The notes under the pieces are model-generated. The model was given only the letters and a program-made list of their open reading frames with translations, had not been told where the DNA came from and did no database searches. Positions 45,073 through 58,314 of a stretch of DNA of 64,000 bases are shown piece after piece. Positions within the stretch are counted from its first letter, which is position 1, and every line of letters starts with the position of its first letter. Origin of the DNA: Streptomyces sp. 2114.4 (GTDB taxonomy: Bacteria > Actinomycetota > Actinomycetes > Streptomycetales > Streptomycetaceae); contig NZ_FYEY01000001.1 in assembly GCF_900187385.1 (NCBI RefSeq), forward strand, positions 1,984,001 to 2,048,000, given 5' to 3'. The position numbers and the translations under genes are program-made.

Positions 45073-46326
45073 ATGCACGCAACCGCCACATGCTCACGAC
45101 CCACCCCGCGGAGCCCTGATGTGCTGGTCATCGGCGGCGGCATCATCGGTCTGGTCACGGCCTGGAGGGCGGCCGTCCGCGGGCTGAGCGCCGCGGTGGC
45201 CGACCCCTCGCCCGGGGGCGGCGCCGCCCGGGTCGCGGCCGGGATGCTGGCCGCGGTCACCGAGCTCCACTACGGCGAGCAGACCCTGCTGGGCCTCAAC
45301 CTCGCCTCCGCCCGGCGCTACCCCCGCTTCGTCGAGGAGCTGGAGGAGGCCGCGGGACTGCCCGTCGGCTACCGGCGGTGCGGCACCCTGGCCGTCGCGC
45401 TGGACGCCGACGACCGCGCCCACCTGCGCGACCTGCACGCCCTGCAGACCCGCTCGGGGCTGGAGTCGCAGTGGCTCACGGGGCGCGAGTGCCGGCGGCT
45501 GGAGCCGATGCTGGCCCCCGGGGTGCGCGGCGGTCTGCGGGTGGACGGCGACCACCAGGTCGATCCGCGCCGGCTGGCGAGCGCACTGGCGACCGCCTGC
45601 GAGCGCTCCGGGGTGGCCTTCCACCGGAGCCGGGCCGTACGGCTGACGGTCGACGGCGGCCGGGCCGCCGGCGCCGAACTCGCCGACGGCACCCGGATCG
45701 CGGCCGGCCAGGTCGTGCTGGCCGCGGGGAGCTGGAGCGGCCGGCTCGACGGCGTGCCCGACGAGATCCTGCCGCGGGTGCGCCCCGTCAAGGGCCAGGT
45801 ACTGCGGCTGCGGCTGCCGGAGATGCCCGCCGGCAGCCCCGCCTTCCTCTCCCGCACCGTACGGGCGGTCGTCCGCGGCGGCCCGCTCTACCTGGTCCCG
45901 CGCGAGAGCGGCGAACTGGTCGTCGGCGCCACCAGCGAGGAGCTGGGCTGGGACACCACCGTGACCGCCGGCGGGGTCTACGAGCTGCTGCGCGACGCCC
46001 ACGAGCTGGTCCCCGGCATCACCGAGCTCCCGCTCGTCGAGACCTGCGCCGGACTGCGCCCCGGCTCCCCCGACAACGCCCCGATGCTCGGGCCGACCGC
46101 ACTGCCCGGCCTCCACCTCGCCACCGGCCACTTCCGCAACGGAGTGCTGCTCACCCCCGTCACCGGTGACGCGATGGCCGAGGTACTGGCCACCGGCCTC
46201 CTTCCCGAAGAGGCCCGCCCCTTCTCCCCCGCGCGCTTCTCCCCCACGCCGGAACGGTCCGGGGAGACCCCGAGCGCCGCGCCGGGAACCGAGCGCACCC
46301 GTGCCCCACAGGAGCAGCCCGTATGA
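45073..46326 (+). CDS. thiO: glycine oxidase ThiO
   Basis: Flavoenzyme oxidising glycine to the imine used in thiazole synthesis. The 417-residue product has the FAD motif VLVIGGGIIGLVTAWRAAVRG, ARVAAGMLAAVTE, RVRPVKGQVLRLRLP and the C-terminal ETCAGLRPGSPDNAPMLG and TGHFRNGVLLTPVT segments. It is the first gene behind the TPP riboswitch, and its stop overlaps the thiS ATG (ATGA). Confidence 0.96.
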   Translation: MHATATCSRPTPRSPDVLVIGGGIIGLVTAWRAAVRGLSAAVADPSPGGGAARVAAGMLAAVTELHYGEQTLLGLNLASARRYPRFVEELEEAAGLPVGYRRCGTLAVALDADDRAHLRDLHALQTRSGLESQWLTGRECRRLEPMLAPGVRGGLRVDGDHQVDPRRLASALATACERSGVAFHRSRAVRLTVDGGRAAGAELADGTRIAAGQVVLAAGSWSGRLDGVPDEILPRVRPVKGQVLRLRLPEMPAGSPAFLSRTVRAVVRGGPLYLVPRESGELVVGATSEELGWDTTVTAGGVYELLRDAHELVPGITELPLVETCAGLRPGSPDNAPMLGPTALPGLHLATGHFRNGVLLTPVTGDAMAEVLATGLLPEEARPFSPARFSPTPERSGETPSAAPGTERTRAPQEQPV

Positions 46327-46550
46327 ACGCCGCCCCACCCGCCCCCACCGTCTCGGTGTCCGTCAACGGGGAGCCCCGTGAGGTCCCCGCCGGCCTGACC
46401 CTCGACCGGCTCGTCGCGACGCTGTCCCAGGCGCCCGCCGGGGTGGCCGCGGCGGTCAATGAGACCGTGGTGCCCCGTACCCGGTGGCCCGCCACTTTGC
46501 TCGCCGACGGCGACCGCGTCGAGGTGCTGACCGCGGTCCAGGGAGGCTGA
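46323..46550 (+). CDS. thiS: sulfur-carrier protein ThiS
   Basis: A 75-residue ubiquitin-like carrier whose C-terminal Gly-Gly (AVQGG) becomes a thiocarboxylate that donates sulfur to the thiazole ring. VSVNGEPREVPAGLTLDRLV and DGDRVEVLTAVQGG fit the family. It overlaps thiO by 4 bp and lies 9 bp before thiG. A longer plus-strand frame starting at 46484 covers the same DNA but is a shadow. Confidence 0.95.
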   Translation: MNAAPPAPTVSVSVNGEPREVPAGLTLDRLVATLSQAPAGVAAAVNETVVPRTRWPATLLADGDRVEVLTAVQGG

Positions 46551-47411
<861 letters not shown>

Positions 47412-47477
47412 GTCTTTGGCTTTCCCCGCCGTAGGGGTTCCTCGCCGTTTGTCGCCCGCTGCGCGGGTGCGCTCGCC

Positions 47478-47516
47478 GTGGCGCCTGCGGCGGGCCGGGT
47501 CCGCTGCAGGCGCCAC
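47478..47516 (+). terminator. hairpin after thiG
   Basis: Perfect 11-bp stem: GTGGCGCCTGC (47478-47488) pairs with GCAGGCGCCAC (47506-47516), with a 17-nt loop, 66 bp after thiG. The sequence also resembles a dispersed Streptomyces hairpin repeat. It separates the thi operon from the kinase promoter. Confidence 0.7.
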
Positions 47517-47571
47517 CCCCACGGCGGGCAGGCCGAAAACGTGGGGCCCAAAGCCGAGCGCAGCGGAACGA

Positions 47572-47577
47572 TAGACT
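47572..47577 (+). promoter_or_regulatory. -10 element of a probable leaderless promoter for the PASTA kinase
   Basis: TAGACT lies 8 nt before the GTG start (47586) and no Shine-Dalgarno sequence is present, so transcription probably begins at or very close to the start codon. No good -35 match is visible. Confidence 0.55.
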
Positions 47578-47585
47578 CGTCTCCC

Positions 47586-49526
47586 GTGGATACCACCCTT
47601 CAGGACCCGCTCGTGGGCCAGCTGCTCGACGGCCGTTATCGCGTCCAGGCGCGCATCGCCGCAGGCGGTATGGCCACGGTCTACCAGGCCATGGACACCC
47701 GGCTCGACCGCGTGCTCGCGCTGAAGGTGATGCACCCGGGCCTCGCCACGGACGGGGCGTTCGTCGAGCGCTTCATCCGCGAGGCGAAGTCGGTCGCGCG
47801 GTTGTCGCATCCGAATGTGGTGGGTGTCTTCGACCAGGGCACGGACGGTACGTACGTGTATCTGGCCATGGAGTACGTCGCCGGCTGCACGCTGCGCGAT
47901 GTGCTGCGCGAGCGGGGCGCCCTGCAGCCGCGGGCCGCGCTGGACATCCTGGAGCCGATCCTGGCCGCCCTGGGGGCCGCGCACCGTGCCGGGCTGGTGC
48001 ACCGCGACATGAAGCCGGAGAACGTCCTGATCGGCGACGACGGCCGGGTCAAGGTCGCCGACTTCGGTCTGGTGCGGGCGGTGGACACCAACACCACCGC
48101 GTCGACCGGCTCCGTGCTGGGCACCGTCTCCTACCTCGCTCCCGAGCAGCTGGAGCACGGCACCGCGGACGCCCGGGTCGATGTCTACGCCTGCGGTGTG
48201 GTGCTCTACGAGATGCTGACCGGCGGCAAGCCGCACACCGGCGGCACCGTGGCGCAGATCCTCTACCAGCATCTGCACGAGGACGTGCTGCCGCCGTCCG
48301 GGCTGGTGCCCGGTCTCGCACCGCAGCTGGACGAGCTGGTCGCGCTGGCCTGTGCCCGCGAGCCGCAGCTGCGGCCGCAGGACGCGGTGGTGCTGCTGTC
48401 CCGGGCGCAGGAGGCCCGCGCACAGCTGACCGACGCCCAGCTGGATGTCGTACCGCCGGAGGCGAGGGACCTGGCCTCGGGGAGCGCGGTCGACGACTTC
48501 GCGCGGACGGACGTGATACCCCGCACCGACGGCGCGGCGGAGCTGAACCGCACCAGCCGGCTGGAGGTGCCGGCGGCCGCCGAGCAGACCACCCGGCTGC
48601 GGCCGGTGCCCGCCGAGGAGGCACCCCGCCGCGGGCTCCGGCGGCGGCCGCTCGTCACCGTCATCGCGGCCGTGCTGCTGATCCTCGGGGTCGGCACGGG
48701 CGTCTGGTACATCACCGAAGGCCAGTTCACCACCGTTCCCGCGGTGCTGGAGATGACACAGGCCAAGGCCGAGAAGACCCTGCGGGACGACGGGCTGGGC
48801 GTGAAGGTGGTGCGCGGCTTCAGCTCGAACGTGGAGCGCGGGCACGTCATGAAGACGGATCCGGCGACCGGCAAGCAGATCCGCGGCACCGGAACGGTCA
48901 CCGTCACCATCTCCCGCGGACCGGAGATCGTCGAGGTCCCGGACCTGTCGGGCACCCCGGTCGCCGACGCCAAGCGGAAGCTGCGCGACCGCGGGCTGGT
49001 GCCGGCCACCGTCACCCGGGAGTTCAGCGACGAGGTGGCCAAGGGCTCGGTGATCCGTACGGACCCGGTTGCCGGGACCAAGCGGCGGCCCGATACGGGC
49101 GTGGGGCTGACGGTCAGCCGCGGCAGCGCGGTCGAGGTGCCCGGCGTACTCGGCAGCGACCGCGCGGACGCGGCGAACACGTTGCGCGAGGCCGGTTTCC
49201 AGGTGCGCTTCGCCGGCGAGCCGGTGTTCTCCACCCAGGACAAGGGCACCGTCGCCCGGCAGACCCCGGCCGAGGGCAAGCAGCTCGGCAAGGGCGACCC
49301 GGTCACTCTCACGCTCTCCAAGGGGCCGGAGATGATCGCCGTCCCGAACGTCACCGGCAAGAACGTCGATGACGCCAAGAAGCAGCTGACCGACCTGGGC
49401 TTCCAGGTCGAGGTGAAGAAGCCGTTCTTCTTCCCGAAGGACACGGTCGACAGCCAGTCCGTCGAGCCCGGGAAGAAGGCGCCGAAGGGCGGCACGATCA
49501 CCATCGAGCTCAAGGGCGGACTGTAA
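47586..49526 (+). CDS. PASTA-domain Ser/Thr protein kinase
   Basis: Membrane kinase of the PknB/StkP type sensing cell-wall fragments or lipid II. The 646-residue product has the glycine loop AAGGMATVYQ, the ATP lysine in LALKVMHP (Lys47), and the catalytic loop VHRDMKPEN (Asp141). The VADFGLV motif, an activation loop with Thr residues and a juxtamembrane linker follow. One helix (about residues 357-377, LVTVIAAVLLILGVG) leads to four PASTA repeats to the C-terminus. It may be the orthologue of S. coelicolor PkaF. The region and kinase type suggest control of division or wall enzymes; the substrates are not shown. Confidence 0.95.
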   Translation: MDTTLQDPLVGQLLDGRYRVQARIAAGGMATVYQAMDTRLDRVLALKVMHPGLATDGAFVERFIREAKSVARLSHPNVVGVFDQGTDGTYVYLAMEYVAGCTLRDVLRERGALQPRAALDILEPILAALGAAHRAGLVHRDMKPENVLIGDDGRVKVADFGLVRAVDTNTTASTGSVLGTVSYLAPEQLEHGTADARVDVYACGVVLYEMLTGGKPHTGGTVAQILYQHLHEDVLPPSGLVPGLAPQLDELVALACAREPQLRPQDAVVLLSRAQEARAQLTDAQLDVVPPEARDLASGSAVDDFARTDVIPRTDGAAELNRTSRLEVPAAAEQTTRLRPVPAEEAPRRGLRRRPLVTVIAAVLLILGVGTGVWYITEGQFTTVPAVLEMTQAKAEKTLRDDGLGVKVVRGFSSNVERGHVMKTDPATGKQIRGTGTVTVTISRGPEIVEVPDLSGTPVADAKRKLRDRGLVPATVTREFSDEVAKGSVIRTDPVAGTKRRPDTGVGLTVSRGSAVEVPGVLGSDRADAANTLREAGFQVRFAGEPVFSTQDKGTVARQTPAEGKQLGKGDPVTLTLSKGPEMIAVPNVTGKNVDDAKKQLTDLGFQVEVKKPFFFPKDTVDSQSVEPGKKAPKGGTITIELKGGL

Positions 49527-49590
49527 GCCCCGCCGTCCGTGCCCCACGGCTGCCGTCCGGCGGGCGTGGGGCACCTGGCACCCTGGGAGG

Positions 49591-50484
49591 GTGAGTACCT
49601 TCCCCGAGGGCACCGCGCAGCGCGCCCGTGCACGCAACCCGGTCGGCGGCCATGTTCCGGTGGCCGGCGGCCTGGCCAAGACCGGCCTTCCCTACGCCCG
49701 GGAGATGGGCGATGAGGTCGTCCAGGTCTTTGTGGCCAATCCGCGCGGCTGGGCGACGCTGCCCGGCAGTCCCGGACAGGACGAGGCGTTCCGGGCGGCC
49801 TGCGCCGAGGAGGGGATTCCGGCGTATGTCCATGCGCCGTATCTGATCAACTTCGGTTCGCACACCGAGGCGACCGTCGACAAGTCCGTGGACTCGTTGC
49901 GCCACTCGCTGCGCCGCGGCCGGGAGATCGGCGCGCTGGGCGTGGTCGTGCACACCGGTTCGGCGACCGGCGGGCGGCCGCGTGAGACCGCGATGGCGCA
50001 GGTCAGAGAGCGGATGCGGCCGTTGCTCGATGAGCTGACGCACCCGGACGACCCCTGGCTGCTGCTGGAGCCGACGGCCGGGCAGGGGGCGTCGCTGTGC
50101 GCGCTGGCCGAAGATCTCGGTCCGTACTTCGACGCGCTGGACCGGCACCCCAAGCTGGGGATCTGCCTCGACACCTGTCATGCGTTCGCGGCCGGGCACG
50201 ACATGGCGGCGCCGGGCGGCACGAAGGCGCTGCTGGACGAGCTGGTGGAGGTCGCCGGCGAGGGCCGGCTGAAGCTGATCCACGCCAATGACTCCAAGGA
50301 TGTCGTCGGCGCCCACAAGGACCGGCACGAGAACATCGGCGCGGGTCACATCGGTGCGGAGCCGTTCGGCGAGCTGTTCCGCCACCCGGCGACGGAGGGT
50401 GTGCCGCTGGTGGTCGAGACCCCGGGGGGCAAGGAGGGGCACGCGGCGGACGTGGCCCGGCTCAAGGAGCTGCGCGGAACCTGA
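49591..50484 (+). CDS. nfo: deoxyribonuclease IV (apurinic/apyrimidinic endonuclease)
   Basis: A 297-residue AP endonuclease of the endonuclease IV (Nfo) TIM-barrel family, cutting DNA 5' to abasic sites with three zinc ions. Metal ligands lie in VHAPYLINFGS, VVVHTGSATGG, LLLEPTAGQG, GICLDTCHAFAAGHD, LIHANDSKD and the C-terminal VETPGG. GTG start. It is 64 bp downstream of the kinase and convergent with the sulfite-oxidase-like gene. Confidence 0.93.
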   Translation: MSTFPEGTAQRARARNPVGGHVPVAGGLAKTGLPYAREMGDEVVQVFVANPRGWATLPGSPGQDEAFRAACAEEGIPAYVHAPYLINFGSHTEATVDKSVDSLRHSLRRGREIGALGVVVHTGSATGGRPRETAMAQVRERMRPLLDELTHPDDPWLLLEPTAGQGASLCALAEDLGPYFDALDRHPKLGICLDTCHAFAAGHDMAAPGGTKALLDELVEVAGEGRLKLIHANDSKDVVGAHKDRHENIGAGHIGAEPFGELFRHPATEGVPLVVETPGGKEGHAADVARLKELRGT

Positions 50485-50504
50485 GCCCGTCCCGGGTGCC
50501 GGGA

Positions 50505-51128
50505 TCAGAGCTCGGGGCCGTCCCCGGGCTCCTCCTGGTACGAGTAGCGCTGCTCCCGCCAGGGGTCGCCCAGGTTGTGGTAGCCGCGTTCCTCCCAGAA
50601 GCCGCGGCGGTCGGCCCGCATGTACTCGATGCCGCGGACCCACTTGGGGCCTTTCCAGGCGTACAGGTGCGGAACGATCAAGCGGACCGGGAAGCCGTGC
50701 TCCGCGGTGAGGAGTTCACCCGAGCGGTGTGTGGCGAAGAGGCATTTCTCCGCGGCGAAATCCTCGATCCGCACATTCGAACTGAAGCCGTACTCGGCCC
50801 ACACCATGACATGGGTGACATCGGGCGCCGGCGGTGCGAGTTCGAGGATCGTTCGGGTGCGCACTCCGCCCCATTCGGCTCCCAGCATGCTGAATTTCGT
50901 TACGCAGTGCATATCGGCAACAACCGTGGTGTACGGCAGCGCCGTGAATTCCTCGTGCGACCAGCAGTGTTTCGCGCCGTCGGCGGTGGCGCCAAAAGCC
51001 CGGAACTCCCAGCGTTCGGCGCGGAACTTCGGCACCGGCCCGTAATGCGTCACCGGCCAGCCCCGCTGCAACCGCTGCCCCGGAGGCAGCTGAGGCTGCT
51101 CCTCTTCGCGGCTTTCCGGCTGACCCAT
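50505..51128 (-). CDS. sulfite-oxidase-like molybdopterin oxidoreductase
   Basis: A 207-residue protein with the SUOX/YedY-type molybdopterin fold; the Mo-coordinating Cys is in VVADMHCVTKFSMLG. Other family blocks are HYGPVPKF, AEYGFSSNV and LTAEHGFPVRLIVPHLYAWKGPKWV. It has no signal peptide or Tat motif and no cytochrome domain, so it is probably cytosolic; substrate and electron partner are unknown. The start is uncertain: the ATG at 51128 has GGAGGG only 1 nt away, while an ATG at 51137 has no site and may be leaderless. Confidence 0.85.
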   Translation of the reverse strand: MGQPESREEEQPQLPPGQRLQRGWPVTHYGPVPKFRAERWEFRAFGATADGAKHCWSHEEFTALPYTTVVADMHCVTKFSMLGAEWGGVRTRTILELAPPAPDVTHVMVWAEYGFSSNVRIEDFAAEKCLFATHRSGELLTAEHGFPVRLIVPHLYAWKGPKWVRGIEYMRADRRGFWEERGYHNLGDPWREQRYSYQEEPGDGPEL

Positions 51129-51282
51129 GCCCTCCATGGTGTCAGACCGGAAGGGGTGCCGATGACCAGGCAGGGAGGGATTCGGGCAACTCGCACTAAG
51201 CGTGCACTTACTGGACGCCCCGCTCCGGGCGGTGCGAGGATGCGGCACCTGCCCAGTTCTCGCGTGGAAGGAGCCCGCAGCC

Positions 51283-51759
51283 ATGCAGGGCGACCCCGAG
51301 GTCATCGAATTCCTCAATGAGCAGCTGACCGCCGAGCTCACCGCGATCAACCAGTACTTCCTGCACGCCAAGATGCAGGAGAACTTCGGCTGGACGAAGC
51401 TCGCGAAGTACACCCGCTCGGAGTCCTTCGACGAGATGAAGCACGCAGAGATCCTGACGGACCGGATTCTCTTCCTGGAAGCGCTGCCGAATTACCAGCG
51501 GCTGTTCCACGTACGGGTAGGCCAGACCGTCACGGAGATGTTCCAGGCCGACCGGCAGATCGAGGTCGAGGCCATCGACCGTCTCAAGCGCGGTATCGAG
51601 CTCATGCGCACCAAGGGCGACATCACCTCGGCGAATATCTTCGAGGACATCCTCGCGGACGAGGAGCACCACATCGACTATCTCGACACCCAGCTGGAGC
51701 TGGTGGAGAAGCTGGGAGAAGCGCTCTACATCGCCCAGGTCATCGAGCAGCCGAGCTGA
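51283..51759 (+). CDS. bfr: bacterioferritin
   Basis: A 158-residue haem-containing ferritin. Met52 (FDEMKHAE) is the haem ligand position, and ferroxidase ligands Glu18, Glu51, His54, Glu94, Glu127 and His130 can be placed (AELTAINQYF, EMKHAEI, DEEHHIDYL). It assembles as a 24-mer iron store. The ATG at 51283 is preceded by GGAAGGAG. The adjoining convergent bfd encodes the ferredoxin that drives iron release. Confidence 0.96.
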   Translation: MQGDPEVIEFLNEQLTAELTAINQYFLHAKMQENFGWTKLAKYTRSESFDEMKHAEILTDRILFLEALPNYQRLFHVRVGQTVTEMFQADRQIEVEAIDRLKRGIELMRTKGDITSANIFEDILADEEHHIDYLDTQLELVEKLGEALYIAQVIEQPS

Positions 51760-51829
51760 GCGAGCGGCCGGATGCCACCCCTCGGCGCGGTCCGCACCGG
51801 CGGCGGGAGACCCCCGTCACCCCTCAGGA

Positions 51830-52084
51830 CTACGCGGCCTCCGAGAGCGCCGCGGGCTCCACGGCGTCCGCCTCCACGCCCAGCGGTTCGGGCGCACCGC
51901 TGTCGATGAGCTCCCGGCGGGGGCAGGCGCCCCGGCCGAGCAGGGACTGGATGCGCTTGACGCAGCCACCGCAGTCGGTGCCGGCCTTGCAGGCCGAGGC
52001 GATCTGCCGGGGCGTGCAGGCGCCCGTGTCCGCGTGCTCACGGACCTGCTGCTCGGTGATCCCGAAGCAGGAGCAGACGTACAC
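51830..52084 (-). CDS. bfd: bacterioferritin-associated ferredoxin
   Basis: An 84-residue [2Fe-2S] protein with the BFD cysteine set Cys4, Cys6, Cys38 and Cys41 (VCSCFGI; DCGGC), donating electrons to mobilise iron from bacterioferritin. The C-terminal 30 residues or so are acidic and unconserved. GTG start. An iron-box-like palindrome 50-68 bp upstream suggests derepression under iron limitation, the logical condition for releasing stored iron. Confidence 0.93.
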   Translation of the reverse strand: MYVCSCFGITEQQVREHADTGACTPRQIASACKAGTDCGGCVKRIQSLLGRGACPRRELIDSGAPEPLGVEADAVEPAALSEAA

Positions 52085-52133
52085 GCGGCTTCACCTTCCG
52101 TGGAGTCACCTCACCCATCCGGCTGATCTTGAG

Positions 52134-52152
52134 TGAGGTAACCCTTACCTTA
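52134..52152 (-). promoter_or_regulatory. iron box-like (DmdR/DtxR) operator upstream of bfd
   Basis: TGAGGTAACCCTTACCTTA matches the DtxR/IdeR/DmdR consensus TTAGGTTAGGCTAACCTAA at about 13 of 19 positions and has the two-fold symmetric AGGTAA/TTACCT halves. It lies upstream of bfd on the minus strand. Confidence 0.65.
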
Positions 52153-52170
52153 CCTGGCTCGGCGGGGGCT

Positions 52171-52222
52171 GCACAACGCAGTGGGGCGCGGATCACAGGA
52201 TCCGCGCCCCACTGCGTTGTGC
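52171..52222 (-). terminator. perfect 24-bp-stem hairpin after the DAHP synthase gene
   Basis: 52171-52194 (starting GCACAACGCAGTGG) is the exact complement of 52199-52222, with a 4-nt ACAG loop. It lies 36 bp after the DAHP synthase stop on the minus strand and upstream of the bfd promoter, so it most likely insulates bfd from read-through. Confidence 0.85.
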
Positions 52223-52257
52223 CTTGGACCGTCAGCGCAGGTCAGCGGCCGACCGGC

Positions 52258-56857
<4,600 letters not shown>

Positions 56858-56912
56858 GAGCTCTCCCGTCTCTCCCGCCGGTGGTGCGCCCCGCCCAGGG
56901 GCGAGGGGCCGG

Positions 56913-56926
56913 ATATCGCGATATCG
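56913..56926. promoter_or_regulatory. 14-bp perfect palindrome upstream of the dehydrogenase gene
   Basis: GATATCGCGATATC (56913-56926) lies 56-69 bp before the D-hydroxyacid dehydrogenase start. Just upstream on the minus strand are AT-rich elements (CGTATATTCG, CGTATTCG) in otherwise GC-rich DNA. A dimeric regulator or overlapping promoter is plausible. It does not match the Rex consensus TTGTGAA-N4-TTCACAA. Confidence 0.5.
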
Positions 56927-57013
56927 CGCGTGTGCCGCATGCGACATACAGGGCGAATACGGCGAATATACGGCCCCTCGCCTGCGGGTGCCGCCCGGAG
57001 GCCCGGCGCCGGC

Positions 57014-58042
57014 TCAGCCGAAGAACACCCCGACCTCGGCGTAGCGCGCCGGATCGACGGTCTTCAGCCGGGCGGTCGCCTCCGCGATCGGCACCCGGAC
57101 GATGTCCGTGCCGCGCAGCGCGACCATCTTCCCGAAGTCGCCGTCGCGTACCGCGTCGATGGCGTGCAGCCCGAAGCGGGTGGCCAGCCAGCGGTCGAAG
57201 GCGCTGGGGGTACCGCCGCGCTGGGTGTGCCCCAGGACCGTCGTCCGCGCTTCCTTGCCGGTCCGCGCCTCGATCTCCTTGGCCAGCCACTCCCCCACCC
57301 CGGACAGCCGGACATGGCCGAAGGAGTCGGTGGAGTCGTCCTTGAGCACCATCTGGCCGTCCTTGGGCATCGCGCCCTCGGCGACGACCACGATCGGGGC
57401 GTAGCGGACCTTGAAGCGGGAGTCGATCCACCGGCAGACCTGCTCGACGTCGAAGCGCTGCTCCGGGATGAGGATGACGTTCGCACCGCCGGCGAGCCCG
57501 GAGTGCAGCGCGATCCAGCCGGCGTGCCGGCCCATCACCTCGACGACCAGCACCCGCATATGGGATTCGGCGGTGGTGTGCAGCCGGTCGATGGCTTCGG
57601 TGGCGACGCCGACGGCGGTGTCGAAGCCGAAGGTGTAGTCCGTGGCGGACAGGTCGTTGTCGATGGTCTTGGGGACGCCGACGCAGGGGACGGCGTGTTC
57701 ACCACAGAGCCGGGCGGCGACGCCGAGGGTGTCCTCCCCGCCGATCGCGATCAGCGCTTCGACCTCCTGCTTGGCGAGCGTTTCCCTGATCCGGCGGACG
57801 CCGTCCTTCTCCTTGAAGGGGTTGGTCCGCGAGGAGCCGAGGATGGTGCCGCCACGGGGGAGGATGCCGCGCACCGCCGGGATGTCCAGCGGGACCGTGT
57901 CGCCTTCCAGCGGCCCGCGCCAGCCGTCCCGGAAGCCGACGAACTCGTATCCGTACTCCTGGGTGCCCTTGCGGACGATCCCCCTGATCACTGCGTTCAG
58001 ACCCGGGCAGTCGCCGCCGCCGGTCAGTACTCCGACCCGCAT
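57014..58042 (-). CDS. pfkA: 6-phosphofructokinase
   Basis: Phosphorylates fructose 6-phosphate. The 342-residue product has GVLTGGGDCPGLNAVIRG, the phosphodonor loop AIGGEDTLGVAARL (Gly101-Gly102-Glu103-Asp104-Thr105), catalytic VPKTIDNDL, and EVMGRHAGWIALHSG. GGEDT differs from the GGDGS of Escherichia coli PfkA and is shared with the actinobacterial clade that includes both ATP- and PPi-using members; Streptomyces enzymes are reported ATP-dependent. I chose the ATG at 58042 behind GGTGAAG. It is preceded by a gene-free 247-bp gap. Confidence 0.95.
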   Translation of the reverse strand: MRVGVLTGGGDCPGLNAVIRGIVRKGTQEYGYEFVGFRDGWRGPLEGDTVPLDIPAVRGILPRGGTILGSSRTNPFKEKDGVRRIRETLAKQEVEALIAIGGEDTLGVAARLCGEHAVPCVGVPKTIDNDLSATDYTFGFDTAVGVATEAIDRLHTTAESHMRVLVVEVMGRHAGWIALHSGLAGGANVILIPEQRFDVEQVCRWIDSRFKVRYAPIVVVAEGAMPKDGQMVLKDDSTDSFGHVRLSGVGEWLAKEIEARTGKEARTTVLGHTQRGGTPSAFDRWLATRFGLHAIDAVRDGDFGKMVALRGTDIVRVPIAEATARLKTVDPARYAEVGVFFG

Positions 58043-58242
58043 CGCTGCTTCACCTACCTCCCGACAGTGGCCGCGCACGGCCGTGTGTGAGCCGACGCCG
58101 GTCACGCTAATGGTGATCTGGGTCACTCCGGGATGGGACAAACGGCGAAGTCCGTGATTTACCGGGGAGTTGGCAGGGGGTGTTCACCCGTACGGGCGGC
58201 TTCCTCCGGGTGGCGGCCGGGGCGGATCGTGCGCGCCCCGGC

Positions 58243-58314
58243 CACGCCTCGTCGAAACCGTGGCGTGACGCCTCGTCGAGGCCGCGGCTTCACCCCTCGT
58301 CGAGGCCGCGCTCT
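58243..58314. repeat. three 24-bp tandem repeats overlapping the macR stop
   Basis: Units 58243-58266, 58267-58290 and 58291-58314 share CCTCGTCGA(G/A)(G/A)CCG at a 24-bp period. The last unit encodes the macR C-terminus (RGLDEG-stop); the other two are degenerate copies beyond the stop, a footprint of tandem duplication of the gene end. Confidence 0.75.
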
